NCBI GenBank assembly: GCA_017654935.2
Contig: CM065699.1
Location: 44,704,903-44,768,902, forward strand
Direction: 5' to 3'
Length of the DNA: 64,000 bases
Origin: Phymorhynchus buccinoides
Lineage: Eukaryota; Mollusca; Gastropoda; Neogastropoda; Raphitomidae
Shown: in pieces, positions 10,101 to 24,669 of the stretch
Layout: each line of letters starts with the position of its first letter
How positions within the stretch are numbered: the first letter of the stretch is position 1
Notes under the pieces: generated by a model
What the model was told of the DNA's origin: nothing
The model's database searches: none
What the model saw: only the letters and a program-made list of their open reading frames with translations
Made by a program: the position numbers and the translations under genes

Positions 10101-11174
10101 ATGTTGACAAGGATGCAAAGGTCAGCTGCTGTAGCAGCACAGGCTACGAAGGCAGCCACTCCTTCGAACACTGCTGAACATGACGTTGGGGGAACTTCTG
10201 ATGACCACTTTGAGAAAACAGGTTTGACTGGATTGGTCAGGGATCAGTTAAGGGAGACTCCAAAAGGCACTTTAGGTGCAACTGGTGGAAAGCCAAAAGT
10301 CCTGTTAGGTCCTGAAAAAGATCATTATGCTAAGTTCAAGAAGATGGGTACTGATTTGGGATTGTCAGGGGAAACGTTGGCACGTTTCATGGTAGCTAAG
10401 GAGGAGGAACGTGTGGCAAGAGAAAAGGACCTACAATTGAAACAGGAAAGTTTGCGTCTAAAGCAGGACAAAGAGGAAAAGGAGTTACAATTGCGACAGC
10501 AAGAAAAGGTTGAAGCTTTACAGTTGAGAGAAGAAGAACTACGGCTGAGAGAAGAAGAAAAGAAAGAGGCTTTGCGCTTGAGGAAAGAAGATAAAGAGGA
10601 AGAAAGAGAGATTTGAACGGACACTTCAGGTTAGGCAAGAAGAAATAGAGGCCAGAACCACACAACAGCTTTCTCTCACTCCCTTCAATGGAAGCGATGA
10701 CTTGGACGCTTTCTTGACGCATTTTGAAAGAATTGCTACCTTAAATAAGTGGAAGCGGGAATCTTGGCCTGCTCGTTTAGCTACCTTGCTTCAGGGCAAA
10801 GCTAGGGACGTGTATCTTCGCCTGAGTGAACCAGAAACTCAAGATTATGACAAACTTAGGGCAGCTCTGTTGAGTGGTTTCCTGCTGGATGCTGACTCTT
10901 ACAGGAAAAAGTTTTGAGCAATGAGGAAGCAACCTGATGAGACTTTTGAACAGTTTCTCGGCCGTATGAAGACGTGTCTGTCCCGTTGGTGTACTGCAAG
11001 TGGCCATAATGAAAAGGACGCTAACGATCTCAGAGATCTCTTCCTTCAGGAGCAGTTCTTCTCCACTCTGACGCCTGACCTGGCAACTGAAATCAGGAAG
11101 GAAGAACCAGCGAAGGTTGGCGATGTGGCGCGAATCGCTACAAAGGTGGCAATGCAAGCAAGGCTGGGCGTTCT
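10101..11174 (+). pseudogene. gag: gag of the Gmr1-like element (three disruptions)
   Basis: ATG 10101 opens a 171-aa frame with a long charged coiled coil (about residues 100-170, rich in E, K, R and LRLR/LQLR repeats). It stops at TGA 10614-10616. The matching continuation lies in the next frame from about 10615 and includes the capsid-like PFNGSDDLDAFLTHFERIA segment, so a one-base indel is likely. An in-frame TGA at 10915-10917 follows. The frame then continues to about 11168, where a further shift is needed to join the zinc-knuckle/pol frame. The product would form the retrotransposon particle. Either this copy has lost Gag, or one of the shifts (11160-11170) is a programmed recoding site; the other two look like damage. 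Confidence 0.75.
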
Positions 11175-14100
11175 ATGGAAGCTGAACAAAGAGCTGCAAA
11201 GAAGTTGGACAGGAAGCCTGATCACAGTTTCAAGCGGGAAATCAGATACTCTGACAGTCAATCTCCACAAGGCACCATTGACGAGAAGTCAATCGAAGGA
11301 AAGCGTGGCCGTTATTCGAATAGCAGGTCTCCAACGTGTTTCAACTGCGGCAAGATTGGACACTTCGCCCGAGACTGCAAGCAAAAGAAAAAAATCCTGT
11401 TTGTTGGACCAATGCAGACAGATCCCGGGTTTTCTCCGCACCCTCCAACACTCTGTAGTCCTTGTGCTGCGCAGCCTTATTCCCCTCGCTGCACTGCTGT
11501 GATCAATGGACAAACTGTCTCAGGTCTAAGAGATACAGGGGCTAAAATGATTGTTGTAGCAAGACGCCTGGTTCCTCCCGGGTCATTCACAGATGCAACT
11601 GTTCGCATTGTTCTTGCTGAGTCGAAATGTTCGTCTGTGCTGCCAGTTGCTCGAGTTGACTTCCAGTCCCCGTTTATTTGTGGTCAATTTGATGTCGCGG
11701 TGATGGAAGCTCCAGTCGTGGACGTCCTCATTGGTAACTCAGCATGGTGTGTCGATGGCTCTTCAGTCGATGTTCCAGTGTATGCTGATCCCAGCATTGT
11801 TGGGGCCGTGGAGACTAGGGCCCAAGCAGCAAAGAGGGCTAAGCCAACATTGCCTCTCCCAACAGACGGTGTTGACGTAAACGTGACTCGTGAGGAACTG
11901 ATTGCCCAGCAGAAAATGGATGAGAGCCTACAGAAAGCAAGGAAAATGGCCGAGGAGAAGACGGTTGGAAAGGCTGGTTCTAGAGAAGTCTCTTATCGTT
12001 ACAAGCAGGGAGTGCTTGTTCGCTGCTACAAAGGTCATCAGGGAGAGGGCTCCCAGATCTGTCTTCCTAAGAATTTGAGAAAGTCCGTGCTGAAGCTAGG
12101 TCATGACACACCCATGTCAGGCCATTCAGGAATGAAGCGCACCAGAGACAGAATCTTTCCCCATTTCTACTGGCCAGGAATGTGCGCAGATATCAGACGC
12201 TATGTGAGGTCTTGTGAGAAATGTCAGAAAACGGTGGACAAGGGTAGGATTCCAAAAGTCCCTCTAGTTAAGATGCCATTGATCTCAGAGCCTTTTACCC
12301 GTGTTGCAGTCGACATTATTGGGCCCATAATTCCTGCATCAGAGTCGGGTAACAGGTATGTGTTGACTATGGTCGATTACGCGACTAGATATCCAGAAGC
12401 CACCCCACTCAAGACCATCACGACTGAAGATGTTGCTGAAGCCTTGTTCAACATGTGGTCTCGCACAGGGGTTCCTGCAGAAGTTCTTACTGATAGGGGA
12501 AGTCAATTTACATCGAACACAATGCAGGAAGTATATCGTTTGCTGGCGATCAGAGGTTTGACCACCACCCCATATCATGCGCAGTGTAATGGCCTTGTGG
12601 AATGCTTTAACGGGATGCTCAAATCCATGTTGCGACGCCTTGCTCAAGAGAAACCACGCTTATGGGATAGGTGGGTGCCAGCACTACTCTTTGCCTACAG
12701 AGAGGTCCCCCAGGAAACTACTGGTTACTCCCCGTTTGAACTACTCTACGGGCGCACTGTGCGTGGTCCTATGCAGATCCTTCGAGAACTTTGGTTGCAC
12801 CCAGAGAACCCTGAAATCCAGTCTGCTGCAGAGTATGTAGTGAACTTGAGAAACAAAATCTCTGAATCCTGCAGCATTGCACAGCAAAGTCTTGAAAACG
12901 CCTCGACAAAGTACAAAAAGCACTTTGATAAAAAGGCTCGACGTCGTGAGTTTGCAGAAGGAAGTAAAGTGTTGCTGCTTCGTCCCAGGAAGCACAACAA
13001 ACTTGAGCTTGCATGGCAGTGTCCCTACACCGTGGTGCGACGTGTAGGATTGGCTGACTACTGTGTCAAGATTGGCACCAAAGAGAAACTGTTCCATGCC
13101 AACCTCTTGAAGCAGTTTGTGGAACGCACTTCAGAACGCTCAGTAGCGTTGGCAGTGATTGATGATGCTGAAGAGTGCTGGGAGGGAACTAGGACAGTGA
13201 CTCGTGACATACCTCTGCTTCCCCTGGAGTCTTCTGAGGGGCCTAAGGATGTTGTGGTTGACGAAGACAACCCCACTCTCAAAGCTGCAATCTTGCACCT
13301 GACAAAGCAATTTGGAGATGTTCTGACTGATATGCCATCTTGCACTCCTCTAGAGTCTTGTGCAATCAAACTGAACACGGATACTCCCATCCGAACTAGG
13401 CAGTACCCTCTCCCATATTCTCAACGAGAAACTATCCAGGAGGAAGTCAAGATCATGCTGGAGATGGGTGTGATAGAACCGTCGTCATCTGCATACTCGT
13501 CCCCAATCGTCCTGGTCAAGAAAAAGGATGGACAAGTCCGGTTCTGTGTTGATTTTCGCCGGATAAATAAAGTGATGGATTTTGATGCAGAGCCAATGCC
13601 AGATGTGGAGGCTCTCTTCACAAAGTTGTCACAGAAAAAGGTGTTCTTCAAACTCGACCTTTCAAAAGGTTATTGGCAGGTTCCTGTCGTGGAATCTGAC
13701 CGTCCAAAGACAGCATTCTCAACACCTCAAGGACACTTCCACTGGCGGGTCATGCCCTTTGGCTTGAAGGTCACCAGAGCCATATTCAGTCGAATGATGC
13801 GCAAGCTGCTCTTGCCATTAGGCTTGGATGGAGTGGACAATTTCATGGATGATATCCTGATCTCAACGCTGGATGAAAAGTCTCACCTTGAGGTGCTACG
13901 CATTCTCTTTGAAAGGCTGAGAGAGTGTTCCCTCACTGCACGACTGAAGAAGTGTCTCCTTGGCTTGCCAGAGCTGGACTTTCTAGGTCATAGGGTCGGC
14001 AGAGGCAAAATCTGGCCAGATGAAGACAAAATGCAGAAGATCAAGGAAGCTCCACGACCAGAAACTAAACGTCAGCTTCGTGGTTTCCTCGGACTTGCAG

Positions 14101-14693
14101 GCTACTACCGTCGGTTTGTGCCCCAGTTTGCCGAGGTAGCCCTGCCCCTCACTGACAGAACAAAGAACAAAGAGCCCAACAAGATCACTTGGGATGAGAG
14201 AGCAGAGAGGGCTTTCTCCCAGTTGAAGCAGATTTTGAGCAGCCGTCCCGTCTGTTGTCTCCCAGACCTGTTGAAATCCTTCATACTGAGGACAGATGCC
14301 TCAGACGCTGGCCTTGGGGCCATGCTACTACAGGACCAAGGACGGGGAGCTCAACCCGTTTCCTGTGCCAGCAAAAAACTGAACCCTGCGGAGAAGAATT
14401 ATCCTACAATTGAAAAGGAATGCCTGGCTCTGGTGTGGTGCATACTCAAGTTTGAGCCCTACTTGTATGGTCGAGAGTTTGTGGTGCAGATGGACCATGC
14501 TCCCCTTCAGTACCTGGACAGAGTGAAGTCCACCAGTGGTCGGCTGACGAGGTGGGCTATGCAGCTTCAGTCCTTTGCTTTCACTGTGCAGGCCATTCCT
14601 GGGAAGGAGAACATTGGTGCTGACTACTTGAGTCGGCTACCTGCTATCAAGTCTGACGAATCCCCCAAGCAAGGAGGAGACAAAACGCAGTGA
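11175..14693 (+). CDS. pol: Pol polyprotein with PR-INT-RT-RNase H order
   Basis: 1172 aa, uninterrupted. Domains in order: CCHC zinc knuckle CFNCGKIGHFARDC (about 55-68); retropepsin-type protease with DTGA (about 120); H2C2 integrase zinc domain (HDTPMSGH, then CEKCQK); DDE integrase core with D in AVDIIGP, D in LTDRGSQFTS and E in GLVECFNGML; a GPY/F-like module (CPYTVVRRVG); reverse transcriptase with VDFRRIN, LDLSKGYWQV, MPFGL and the catalytic NFMDD; RNase H with RTDASDAGLGA and ending at ADYLSR. It makes element cDNA and integrates it. The ATG at 11175 is only the first in the frame, and the true N end is the gag fusion upstream. All catalytic residues I can check are kept, so this looks recently functional. 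RT reads FMDD instead of the usual Y-x-DD. Confidence 0.95.
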   Translation: MEAEQRAAKKLDRKPDHSFKREIRYSDSQSPQGTIDEKSIEGKRGRYSNSRSPTCFNCGKIGHFARDCKQKKKILFVGPMQTDPGFSPHPPTLCSPCAAQPYSPRCTAVINGQTVSGLRDTGAKMIVVARRLVPPGSFTDATVRIVLAESKCSSVLPVARVDFQSPFICGQFDVAVMEAPVVDVLIGNSAWCVDGSSVDVPVYADPSIVGAVETRAQAAKRAKPTLPLPTDGVDVNVTREELIAQQKMDESLQKARKMAEEKTVGKAGSREVSYRYKQGVLVRCYKGHQGEGSQICLPKNLRKSVLKLGHDTPMSGHSGMKRTRDRIFPHFYWPGMCADIRRYVRSCEKCQKTVDKGRIPKVPLVKMPLISEPFTRVAVDIIGPIIPASESGNRYVLTMVDYATRYPEATPLKTITTEDVAEALFNMWSRTGVPAEVLTDRGSQFTSNTMQEVYRLLAIRGLTTTPYHAQCNGLVECFNGMLKSMLRRLAQEKPRLWDRWVPALLFAYREVPQETTGYSPFELLYGRTVRGPMQILRELWLHPENPEIQSAAEYVVNLRNKISESCSIAQQSLENASTKYKKHFDKKARRREFAEGSKVLLLRPRKHNKLELAWQCPYTVVRRVGLADYCVKIGTKEKLFHANLLKQFVERTSERSVALAVIDDAEECWEGTRTVTRDIPLLPLESSEGPKDVVVDEDNPTLKAAILHLTKQFGDVLTDMPSCTPLESCAIKLNTDTPIRTRQYPLPYSQRETIQEEVKIMLEMGVIEPSSSAYSSPIVLVKKKDGQVRFCVDFRRINKVMDFDAEPMPDVEALFTKLSQKKVFFKLDLSKGYWQVPVVESDRPKTAFSTPQGHFHWRVMPFGLKVTRAIFSRMMRKLLLPLGLDGVDNFMDDILISTLDEKSHLEVLRILFERLRECSLTARLKKCLLGLPELDFLGHRVGRGKIWPDEDKMQKIKEAPRPETKRQLRGFLGLAGYYRRFVPQFAEVALPLTDRTKNKEPNKITWDERAERAFSQLKQILSSRPVCCLPDLLKSFILRTDASDAGLGAMLLQDQGRGAQPVSCASKKLNPAEKNYPTIEKECLALVWCILKFEPYLYGREFVVQMDHAPLQYLDRVKSTSGRLTRWAMQLQSFAFTVQAIPGKENIGADYLSRLPAIKSDESPKQGGDKTQ

Positions 14694-15036
14694 TTGCTGT
14701 CAAGAAAGGAACTGTTGTAAACATGTTACAGAATGGAATGAGGATAGGTCCAGTCTGAATAGACTTGCTGCTCAGGTGGACTAAAGGACCCCTTTTCAAA
14801 GTTGGAGTTCATTTCCTGCTGCTGGTTTTGTGTCACTGCTGTTGTTTTCTATCTCTAATGTCTATGTGGTCTTCAATGGAACACAGTTGGTTGAACATTT
14901 GTTGTGGGATATTATGATTTCTTGGATTTTGATAAGTCTGGACCGGGGAAGGATGGTCTGTCACAATCTGTCACTTTTGTCCTTGTATTACTCGCCGTGA
15001 CTGGTACTTATTGATTCAAATGTGTGGTTTGATCTT
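14694..15036 (+). other. 3' noncoding region of the LTR element
   Basis: About 345 bp between pol and the polypurine tract. No ORF of note and no env. Confidence 0.7.
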
Positions 15037-15048
15037 AGAGGGGGGTAT
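15037..15048 (+). promoter_or_regulatory. Polypurine tract
   Basis: AGAGGGGGG followed by TAT directly precedes the TG of the 3' LTR. This is the usual plus-strand primer site. Confidence 0.85.
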
Positions 15049-16225
15049 TGTCACGGCTCATGTGGAGTTGTGCCCCTTTTCTATGCACTGTCTGTGTGCT
15101 AGCGAGCGTGTGTGCGTAGTCGTGCTTGTGTGTCTTGCTCTCTGTGCGTTCGTGTCACTACAACTGTCTTTGCTATTTCTTTTTTCTAAAATCTGTGTCA
15201 GTAGGTGGGATTGCGCGTGCAAGGCCTGCATTTCATTGGTCGGCCGTCTGTCTTGAAAATCTCGTGTTTTTCGTGGGAGTTAGTGAATATCTGTCAAGTG
15301 TATCGGCTTCGAAACCGGTGCAGTTTGAACACACTGTTTTTGCCTGCATGTTAAACGGGTCACCATTCCAGCTTGGAGCTGTTGGGTGCCGTTTGGTTTG
15401 GCGTGGGAGTCTGAGTTTGATTCCCCCCTTTCCTCGTCTTGAATCTGTGTTGCTCTGTGTGGTCGTCTTTGTGAACACAGTAGTGTGTTCGTTGTCTCCT
15501 TGTGGCAGACCTTTGTCCTTCTGGGTCGTCGTCCATGTGAACTGGCGTGGCTGCAGTTGGTGCTCGCCGACTACAGGGGTCGTGGACTCAACGACGTGAT
15601 TTCCCCGTACTCACCTAATCCCTTGCAACTACTGGCGTGGCTGCAGTTGGTGCTGGCCGACTACAGGGGTCGTGGACTCACCAATGTGATCTCCCCTCAC
15701 CCACCTAATCCCTCACCCACCTAATCCCTCACCCACCTAATCCCTTGCAACTCCCTTGGTCCAAGATTGTCCCTTCACACTTCCCTTGTCTACTTCGCCC
15801 ACTCTGGGACTTCCTTGCCCTTTTCCCCATGCTTCTTCATCTTGGTCGTCACCAAACTACATAGAACTCTGGCACTGGAGGGACCTTCTTGTGCATTGTG
15901 ATTTTTGTGTGTGTAGTACAGACTGCTCGGGTTTAGAGGTCTCGTTAGGCTTAGGTTTGAGAACTGGGATTTGTGTTGTCTGGTACGTGACAGACGTGAA
16001 GACAGGCAGAACGGATCATAATTATTATTATTTTGGGGTTATTAATTAATCTTATGTTTGATTGGTCGATTTATTTTGAGCATAGACATATTTGCTTAGA
16101 ATGGTGAATAAAACCTGTGACCTGATTCATATTTCGGTGTTCGATTCTATGTTTTTGTGTTGTCGGGTGTTAGAGTGGGTTGGATAAAGGGAGGGAATAA
16201 GTGCAGCCCCTTAAGGGATGCTACA
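15049..16225 (+). repeat. 3' LTR
   Basis: 1177 bp, the same length as the 5' LTR with about 14 substitutions and no indel by eye. AATAAA is at 16107-16112. It is followed by the target duplication ATAGG. Confidence 0.97.
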
Positions 16226-16230
16226 ATAGG

Positions 16231-18460
16231 AACCCAGCTGAACGTGTCAACTGGTTTGACAATTTCAATAATATGATGGAAGATTTTCTCTTACAGGTCA
16301 CGAAGTTATTCGTTTTGGCGATTTTAACATAGATCTTCATAAAAGTAATCCTCAATGGCAACAACTTTATGATAATTTTGGACTGTCCCAGTAAATTGAT
16401 TCCCTACCCGAATTACTCCAACATCTCAAACATTGATAGATCATATTTATGCTAGTCATAAACAAAATATAATTGAAATATGTACCCTACATTGTGGTTG
16501 TAATGACCATTTACCCATATGTGTAACATGGTTTAAAAAGAACATAGATCATAGATTTGTTGCCAATTTTGATAAGAACGCCTCCCTTAAAGAGTTAGCA
16601 GAATCACCATTATCCCATATATACAGACCCCGATCAAGCTTTTGAATTCTGGCACAAAACGTTTATACAGAGATATAATAAACATGCCCCTTTTATTACT
16701 AAAAGGGTAACATATTCGCCTAAATGCCCCTGGTTAACCAAAGAAATTGAAGAAATAATTGATTGAAAAGTAAACAGTTTGAAGAATTTTTTTAAAAACC
16801 GAAACAACGAAAGTCAAAAAAGAAATATTTCATAAATTTAATTTTCAGTTGTCCACAAAATAACTCAAAACCTATCTGGAAAGCCATAAGCATGCTTACC
16901 AAGAAAAATGCTGATAAGTTAACCGTGGTTCCTAAAAAACTTTCTGTTGATATTCTGAATAACCATTTTTGTATCATTGATAATATCATAGTAAAAAGTG
17001 ACAGAACTGATAAAAACGATTTAAAACCTCTTTCTGAGTTAAGTAGTTATGTAAATCAATCGAAACAGAATTAGTCATCCCTCCAATTCCAATATACGAT
17101 GTTTATTTCTATCTTATTCATTTGAAGCAATCTGGGACTCGAGGTCTTGATAACTTAGATGGTATTATTTTAAAACTGAGTGCCCCTGTCATTTCTGATT
17201 CACTTACATATCTATATAATATGTATATAGATACATCTTATTTCCCTAGTATTCTCAAAAACACCATACCGCTGTTTAAATATGGAAATACAATGGACCC
17301 CTCAAACTACAGACCCATCTCTATTATTTCTCTTCTTTCTAAACCTTTAGAAAAGCATATCCATAAACATTTAGCTTCTCATATATTTAAATATGATCTA
17401 ATTCATCCAAACCAATCTGGATTTCGATCTAATCATTCTTGTCATACTGCATTAATAAATTTGGTTGATCAGTGGTTGACAAACATTAATGATTTAAAGT
17501 TTACTGGTGTTCTATTTGTTGATTTCTGTAAAGCTTTTGATGTCATGGATCATAACTTATTACGTAAACTGAACCTTTACACATTTTTAGACCCCGTCCT
17601 TTCTCTTATTAAGTCGTTTCTTTCTAATCGCCAACAATCAGTATTTCTCAATAACAAGCAATCCAGTTGTTTACCTTTTAAATTTGGTGTACCACAGGGG
17701 CCAGTTCTTGGTCCTTTGCTTTTCTTACTATATGTAAGCGATCTCCCCTTATACATTAAAGACGCGTGCGAACTTTGTGCAGACGATACATCAATTCATT
17801 CGAATCATTCTGATTTGAAACAGTTATCAGTTAACCTAAAGGAAAATGGAAATCATATGTCCTTAAATGAACAGAAACCTAAGTATATGGTAGTTACTTC
17901 TCGTCAAAAAAGACAAAAGTTGATTTCTGCCATGCCCCCTCTATTCATTAATAGCAATCAAATAGTCAGCACTCACAAAGTTTTAGGAATCACTATCGAC
18001 AATAATCTTTCCTGGTCACCCCATGTCTCCAACTTAAGCAAACGCGTCTCACCAAAAAACTTTTCAGCTTTCTAAACTTAAAAAGTTTATAGATGTAAAC
18101 GCCCGTAGGCATTTCTATCATGCGTGCGTTCAATCTTATATTGACTACTCTTCTACTCTCTATGACACCAGCAGTGCCAACACATTAAAACCTTTGCACA
18201 GGACCCATAACCGTGCTATAAAAGCAGGACTTAGCAAAACAGAAACGCTAACTACTCAGTATTATACAGCATTAGATATTTTACCTTTTTCTGACAAACT
18301 TGAATACAACAAAGCAATAATGATGCTTAGAATTATGAATCAGTCAGCACCCTTAAATATTTCAGCAAGATTTCCAATCAATCAATAACAATATAATCAT
18401 AACAAAACCAAGAATTGATTTGTTTAAAACTAGTTTAATTTATTCTGGAATAATCTATGC
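16231..18460 (+). pseudogene. LINE ORF2 (endonuclease C-terminus, RT, tail), broken
   Basis: The GDFNIDLH endonuclease motif occurs near 16318 and DHIYASHK...CNDHLPICVTW at 16435-16530. The RT frame 17122-18075 (317 aa) has SNYRPISIISLLSK, VLFVDFCKAFDVMDH, GVPQGPVLGPLLF and the catalytic CADDTSI (family norm is F/Y-ADD). The tail continues in other frames (YTALDILPF near 18265). I count at least four frame breaks. The encoded enzyme would nick target DNA and copy LINE RNA; this copy cannot. Confidence 0.85.
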
Positions 18461-18600
18461 TTTGGAATTCTATCCCATCACATATCAAAGAAAAGCATTC
18501 ACTCCTTTAAAGTAGCATACAAACGCCTTTTATTTGAAATAATGGAAACAGATACATCAATCTAAGTGTAATTTGTGATTGTGATCTATGGTGTCATTTT
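16231..18600 (+). mobile_element. CR1/L2-like LINE, 3' portion
   Basis: Continues the LINE interrupted at 8756. The endonuclease reading resumes with NPAERVNWFDNFNN at 16231, followed by the rest of the endonuclease, the RT (17122-18075), the C-terminal domain and a 3' UTR. A C homopolymer of about 20 bases lies just past it at 18618. Confidence 0.8.
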
Positions 18601-18615
18601 TAATCTAATAAGTTT

Positions 18616-18637
18616 ACCCCCCCCCCCCCCCCCCCCT
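18616..18637. repeat. Poly(C) tract
   Basis: About 20 consecutive C. Confidence 0.9.
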
Positions 18638-18639
18638 CT

Positions 18640-19480
18640 ATTCCTGGTATAAAAGCAGAAATCATGCATGATTTGTCTTTTCTACTTAGTGATTTGAATG
18701 ATGGTGTCATATTATATACAGAAGATTGTGGCATATGCCTAAATATTACCCATGTGCCATTTAAATCAATCATTGTACCTTTTCCCGCCTCCAAGCCCTC
18801 TCCCCATCACCTTCTTCCTGTATTAGTCTTGTACATTGATTATGTATAGGGGATGACGGGGTAAAACGCACACTTTTGTCTCAGGATAGGCCTTATGAGT
18901 TGAATAATTTGCTTACTTCGTGCACAGAAAGCCTCTGAAACATTGTAAAATGTGCAGAAATATTTATTCTATATATCCAGGAATTTTCAGGCGAAAAAAA
19001 AGGATTTTGAGAGAAAAAGATTTTTTTGGCAAACATTTTACCGATACAAGACTAAGCTTAAAGGTCACCGTTTCCCAATGCCCCAGCCTATTAGATTTTC
19101 TCTGCTGATTAAAATTGAAAGAGAGACGTGTGAGACATAGTAATCAGCTGGCAGGAAAGTCTAAAGTGTGTCATGGAATGTTGTCATGTGCTGATTTTCA
19201 AGTTTTCCATCTAGGCCATCTTTCCGCTGTTTCAGATATCAAAGAGTTGTGTCCCCTCCTATCATTATTTAAAAGTATAAAATGACGTTTCTTTTAACTA
19301 TATTTGTCCTACTATGTAAAATGTGTTTTTGAAATTTAAACACTGAACTATTTACAATGAAATGTAACGCTTTTAGAAACATTGATCCATAAACACATCA
19401 GAAATATTGTTTTATATGCACCTTTAGAGAGCAGTCAAATATACATTTAATATGAATTATTTCACTACATTTTTTCTTTA
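18640..19480. other. Unannotated AT-rich region with one MITE-like end
   Basis: At 18846-18870 'aggggatgacggggtaaaac' resembles the terminal sequence of the foldback family at 30446-30658. No matching opposite end was found nearby. The rest shows no supportable feature. Confidence 0.4.
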
Positions 19481-19959
19481 CGGCAGTGGCTATTGAGCCG
19501 CCAAGCGGCAAAATAGAACGCATGTGTGCGCGCGCGTGTGTGTGCACGCATGCCATTCTTACGTTTTATTGTTATTTTTATGAATACTAGTGTTGTTATC
19601 TACCTATTATCTTTGTTATTGTTTTACTTACAGAATGCTATGTACACATGGTTTTTTTATGGTTGGAGTGACTGAGGAGAATGAATGTGAGATAGTGATC
19701 TTTTGATTATGGCTCGTTCTGCTTGTGTGTGAATGCGCATTTAACAGATTCAAAAAAGAAGGTCGTAGGTCATGGTCACTGGAGCCGAAAATGCTGCAGA
19801 ACACCTGGCACGATAACAGAGGGACCAAGGACACTCAAACTTTGCATGCGGATAAGTACTAAAGATATCTAGGCTAAGTTAAAAAAAGGAAGGTCATAGT
19901 TCAAGGGTCAAGGTCATTGGCGCAGAAAATGCTGCCGAGCACCTGGCACGATGATCATA

Positions 19960-20250
19960 ATCATAATAATAATAATAAATGGGGATACTTATATAGCGCG
20001 ATACCCCACATTGGGCTCATCACACTTTACAACAGTATAAAGGCATTACAAATAAATTAAAAAAACAAAACAAACAAAAAAACCATACAGTTAACAGCAT
20101 CATAATAAACTGTCATACATAAAATCACAAAGTGGATAAAAACATTGATCAATTAAGACAATATAAAACAGCACGTCACACAAAAACTATGGGAAATATA
20201 CAACTTTTAAAATATTACTGCACAGAAACAACAATACAATAACAGCATAT
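19960..20250 (-). mobile_element. LINE/SINE 3' tail (minus)
   Basis: On the minus strand it reads 'ttgtaaagtgtgatgagccc', then 'gcgctatataagtatcccc', and ends in (ATT)n. The same architecture closes the LINE at 52674-52746, so this is a 3' fragment of a related L2/CR1-like element. No coding part is seen. Confidence 0.65.
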
Positions 20251-20265
20251 GGTACACTTACACGC

Positions 20266-20390
20266 CAACACCCACACCCACATACGCACGCGCAAATACG
20301 TGTACATGCGCACACACGTGCACCTGCACCCACCCACACTCACACACGCGCACACACACACACGCGCGGGCACACACACAAACAGAGATG
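20266..20390. repeat. CA/CG-rich degenerate microsatellite
   Basis: Alternating purine-pyrimidine CA and CG tracts. Confidence 0.8.
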
Positions 20391-20867
20391 GACGCTGTTG
20401 ATTGACCGCATGATAACGATTGAATGGAGGGACCTAGGACGTTCAAATTTTACATGCAGATAGGTACTAAGAATATCTTGGCCAAAGGTCATAGGTCAAA
20501 GGTCAAGGTCACTGGACCTGAAAATGCTGCCGCGCACCTGGCGGACTAGCATCTTAACGCTCTATTTTGACTTTTCTGCCTGTCTGTCTGAATATGTCTT
20601 CGCCTTTGCTGTTTGTCTGTCAATCAGTTTCTTTCTCTGTATCGCTGTTTCTCTTTTTTGTAGACGAATGTTATGGTACGCCAAATTGACAAATCTCTCT
20701 GGATCTGGATCTGAGGCATGCAACATACAGTGCACCCCACTTATAGTAAAGTCCAGGGGAGCAAGGAGTTTCCTTTACAGGCATGCTACTTTTCAGCGAT
20801 TTCGCGGAATTCCGCCAAACCCGTTTTGAACTGCAGCGAAACTCAAACATTTTCAGAAAAAAAAAAA

Positions 20868-20962
20868 TCGCGCCACGTTTCGCAGAACTCTTACTACGCG
20901 TGCAAGCAGTCGACTCGCGCCACGCTTCGCGGAACTCTTACTACGCGTGCAAGCAGTCGACT
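20868..20962. repeat. Tandem duplication of about 48 bp upstream of the hAT-like gene
   Basis: Two copies of 'cgcgccacgtttcgc' plus 'gaactcttactacgcgtgca', with two differences, end about 115 bp before the ATG of the hAT-like gene. They could lie in its promoter or 5' UTR. Confidence 0.8.
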
Positions 20963-21077
20963 CGCTGCTTAAGCCCTCCGTTGCGCGCGCACCGGTTACC
21001 AACTTCCTGCGACGCCATAACTAAATAGCACGGTCGACATTTGACTCGTATCGAGTGTTAAATTGCAAACTTTCGCG

Positions 21078-24651
<3,574 letters not shown>

Positions 24652-24669
24652 ATGTTTGCATGAGCAGCA

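Larger units (their letters stand above)
8757..16225 (+). mobile_element. Gmr1-like Ty3/gypsy LTR retrotransposon
   Basis: A complete 7469-bp element with two 1177-bp LTRs (TG...CA), a PBS-like site after the 5' LTR and a polypurine tract before the 3' LTR. It is flanked by the 5-bp duplication ATAGG (8752-8756 and 16226-16230). The LTRs differ at about 14 positions by eye, roughly 1.2%, so the insertion is young. Internal order is gag, zinc knuckle, protease, integrase, reverse transcriptase, RNase H. Integrase ahead of RT is typical of Ty1/copia but is also known in the Gmr1 group of Ty3/gypsy elements; the RT and integrase look Ty3/gypsy-like. No env ORF is seen. The element sits within a LINE ORF2. 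Confidence 0.93.
19740..20545. repeat. AGGTCA-rich degenerate repeat, about three units, interrupted
   Basis: Units at about 19755-19855, 19865-19955 and 20430-20545 share 'gaaaatgctgc', 'cacctggc' and runs of AGGTCA words. The third unit has four AGGTCA copies within 30 bp. A minus-strand LINE tail with CA-rich sequence separates units two and three. Confidence 0.6.

Noticed and set aside
14694..15048. env-like gene after pol
   Set aside because: No ORF of useful length between pol and the polypurine tract.
8834..15724. 157-aa and other frames in both LTRs
   Set aside because: They are in LTR sequence duplicated with the element; no domain is recognisable.
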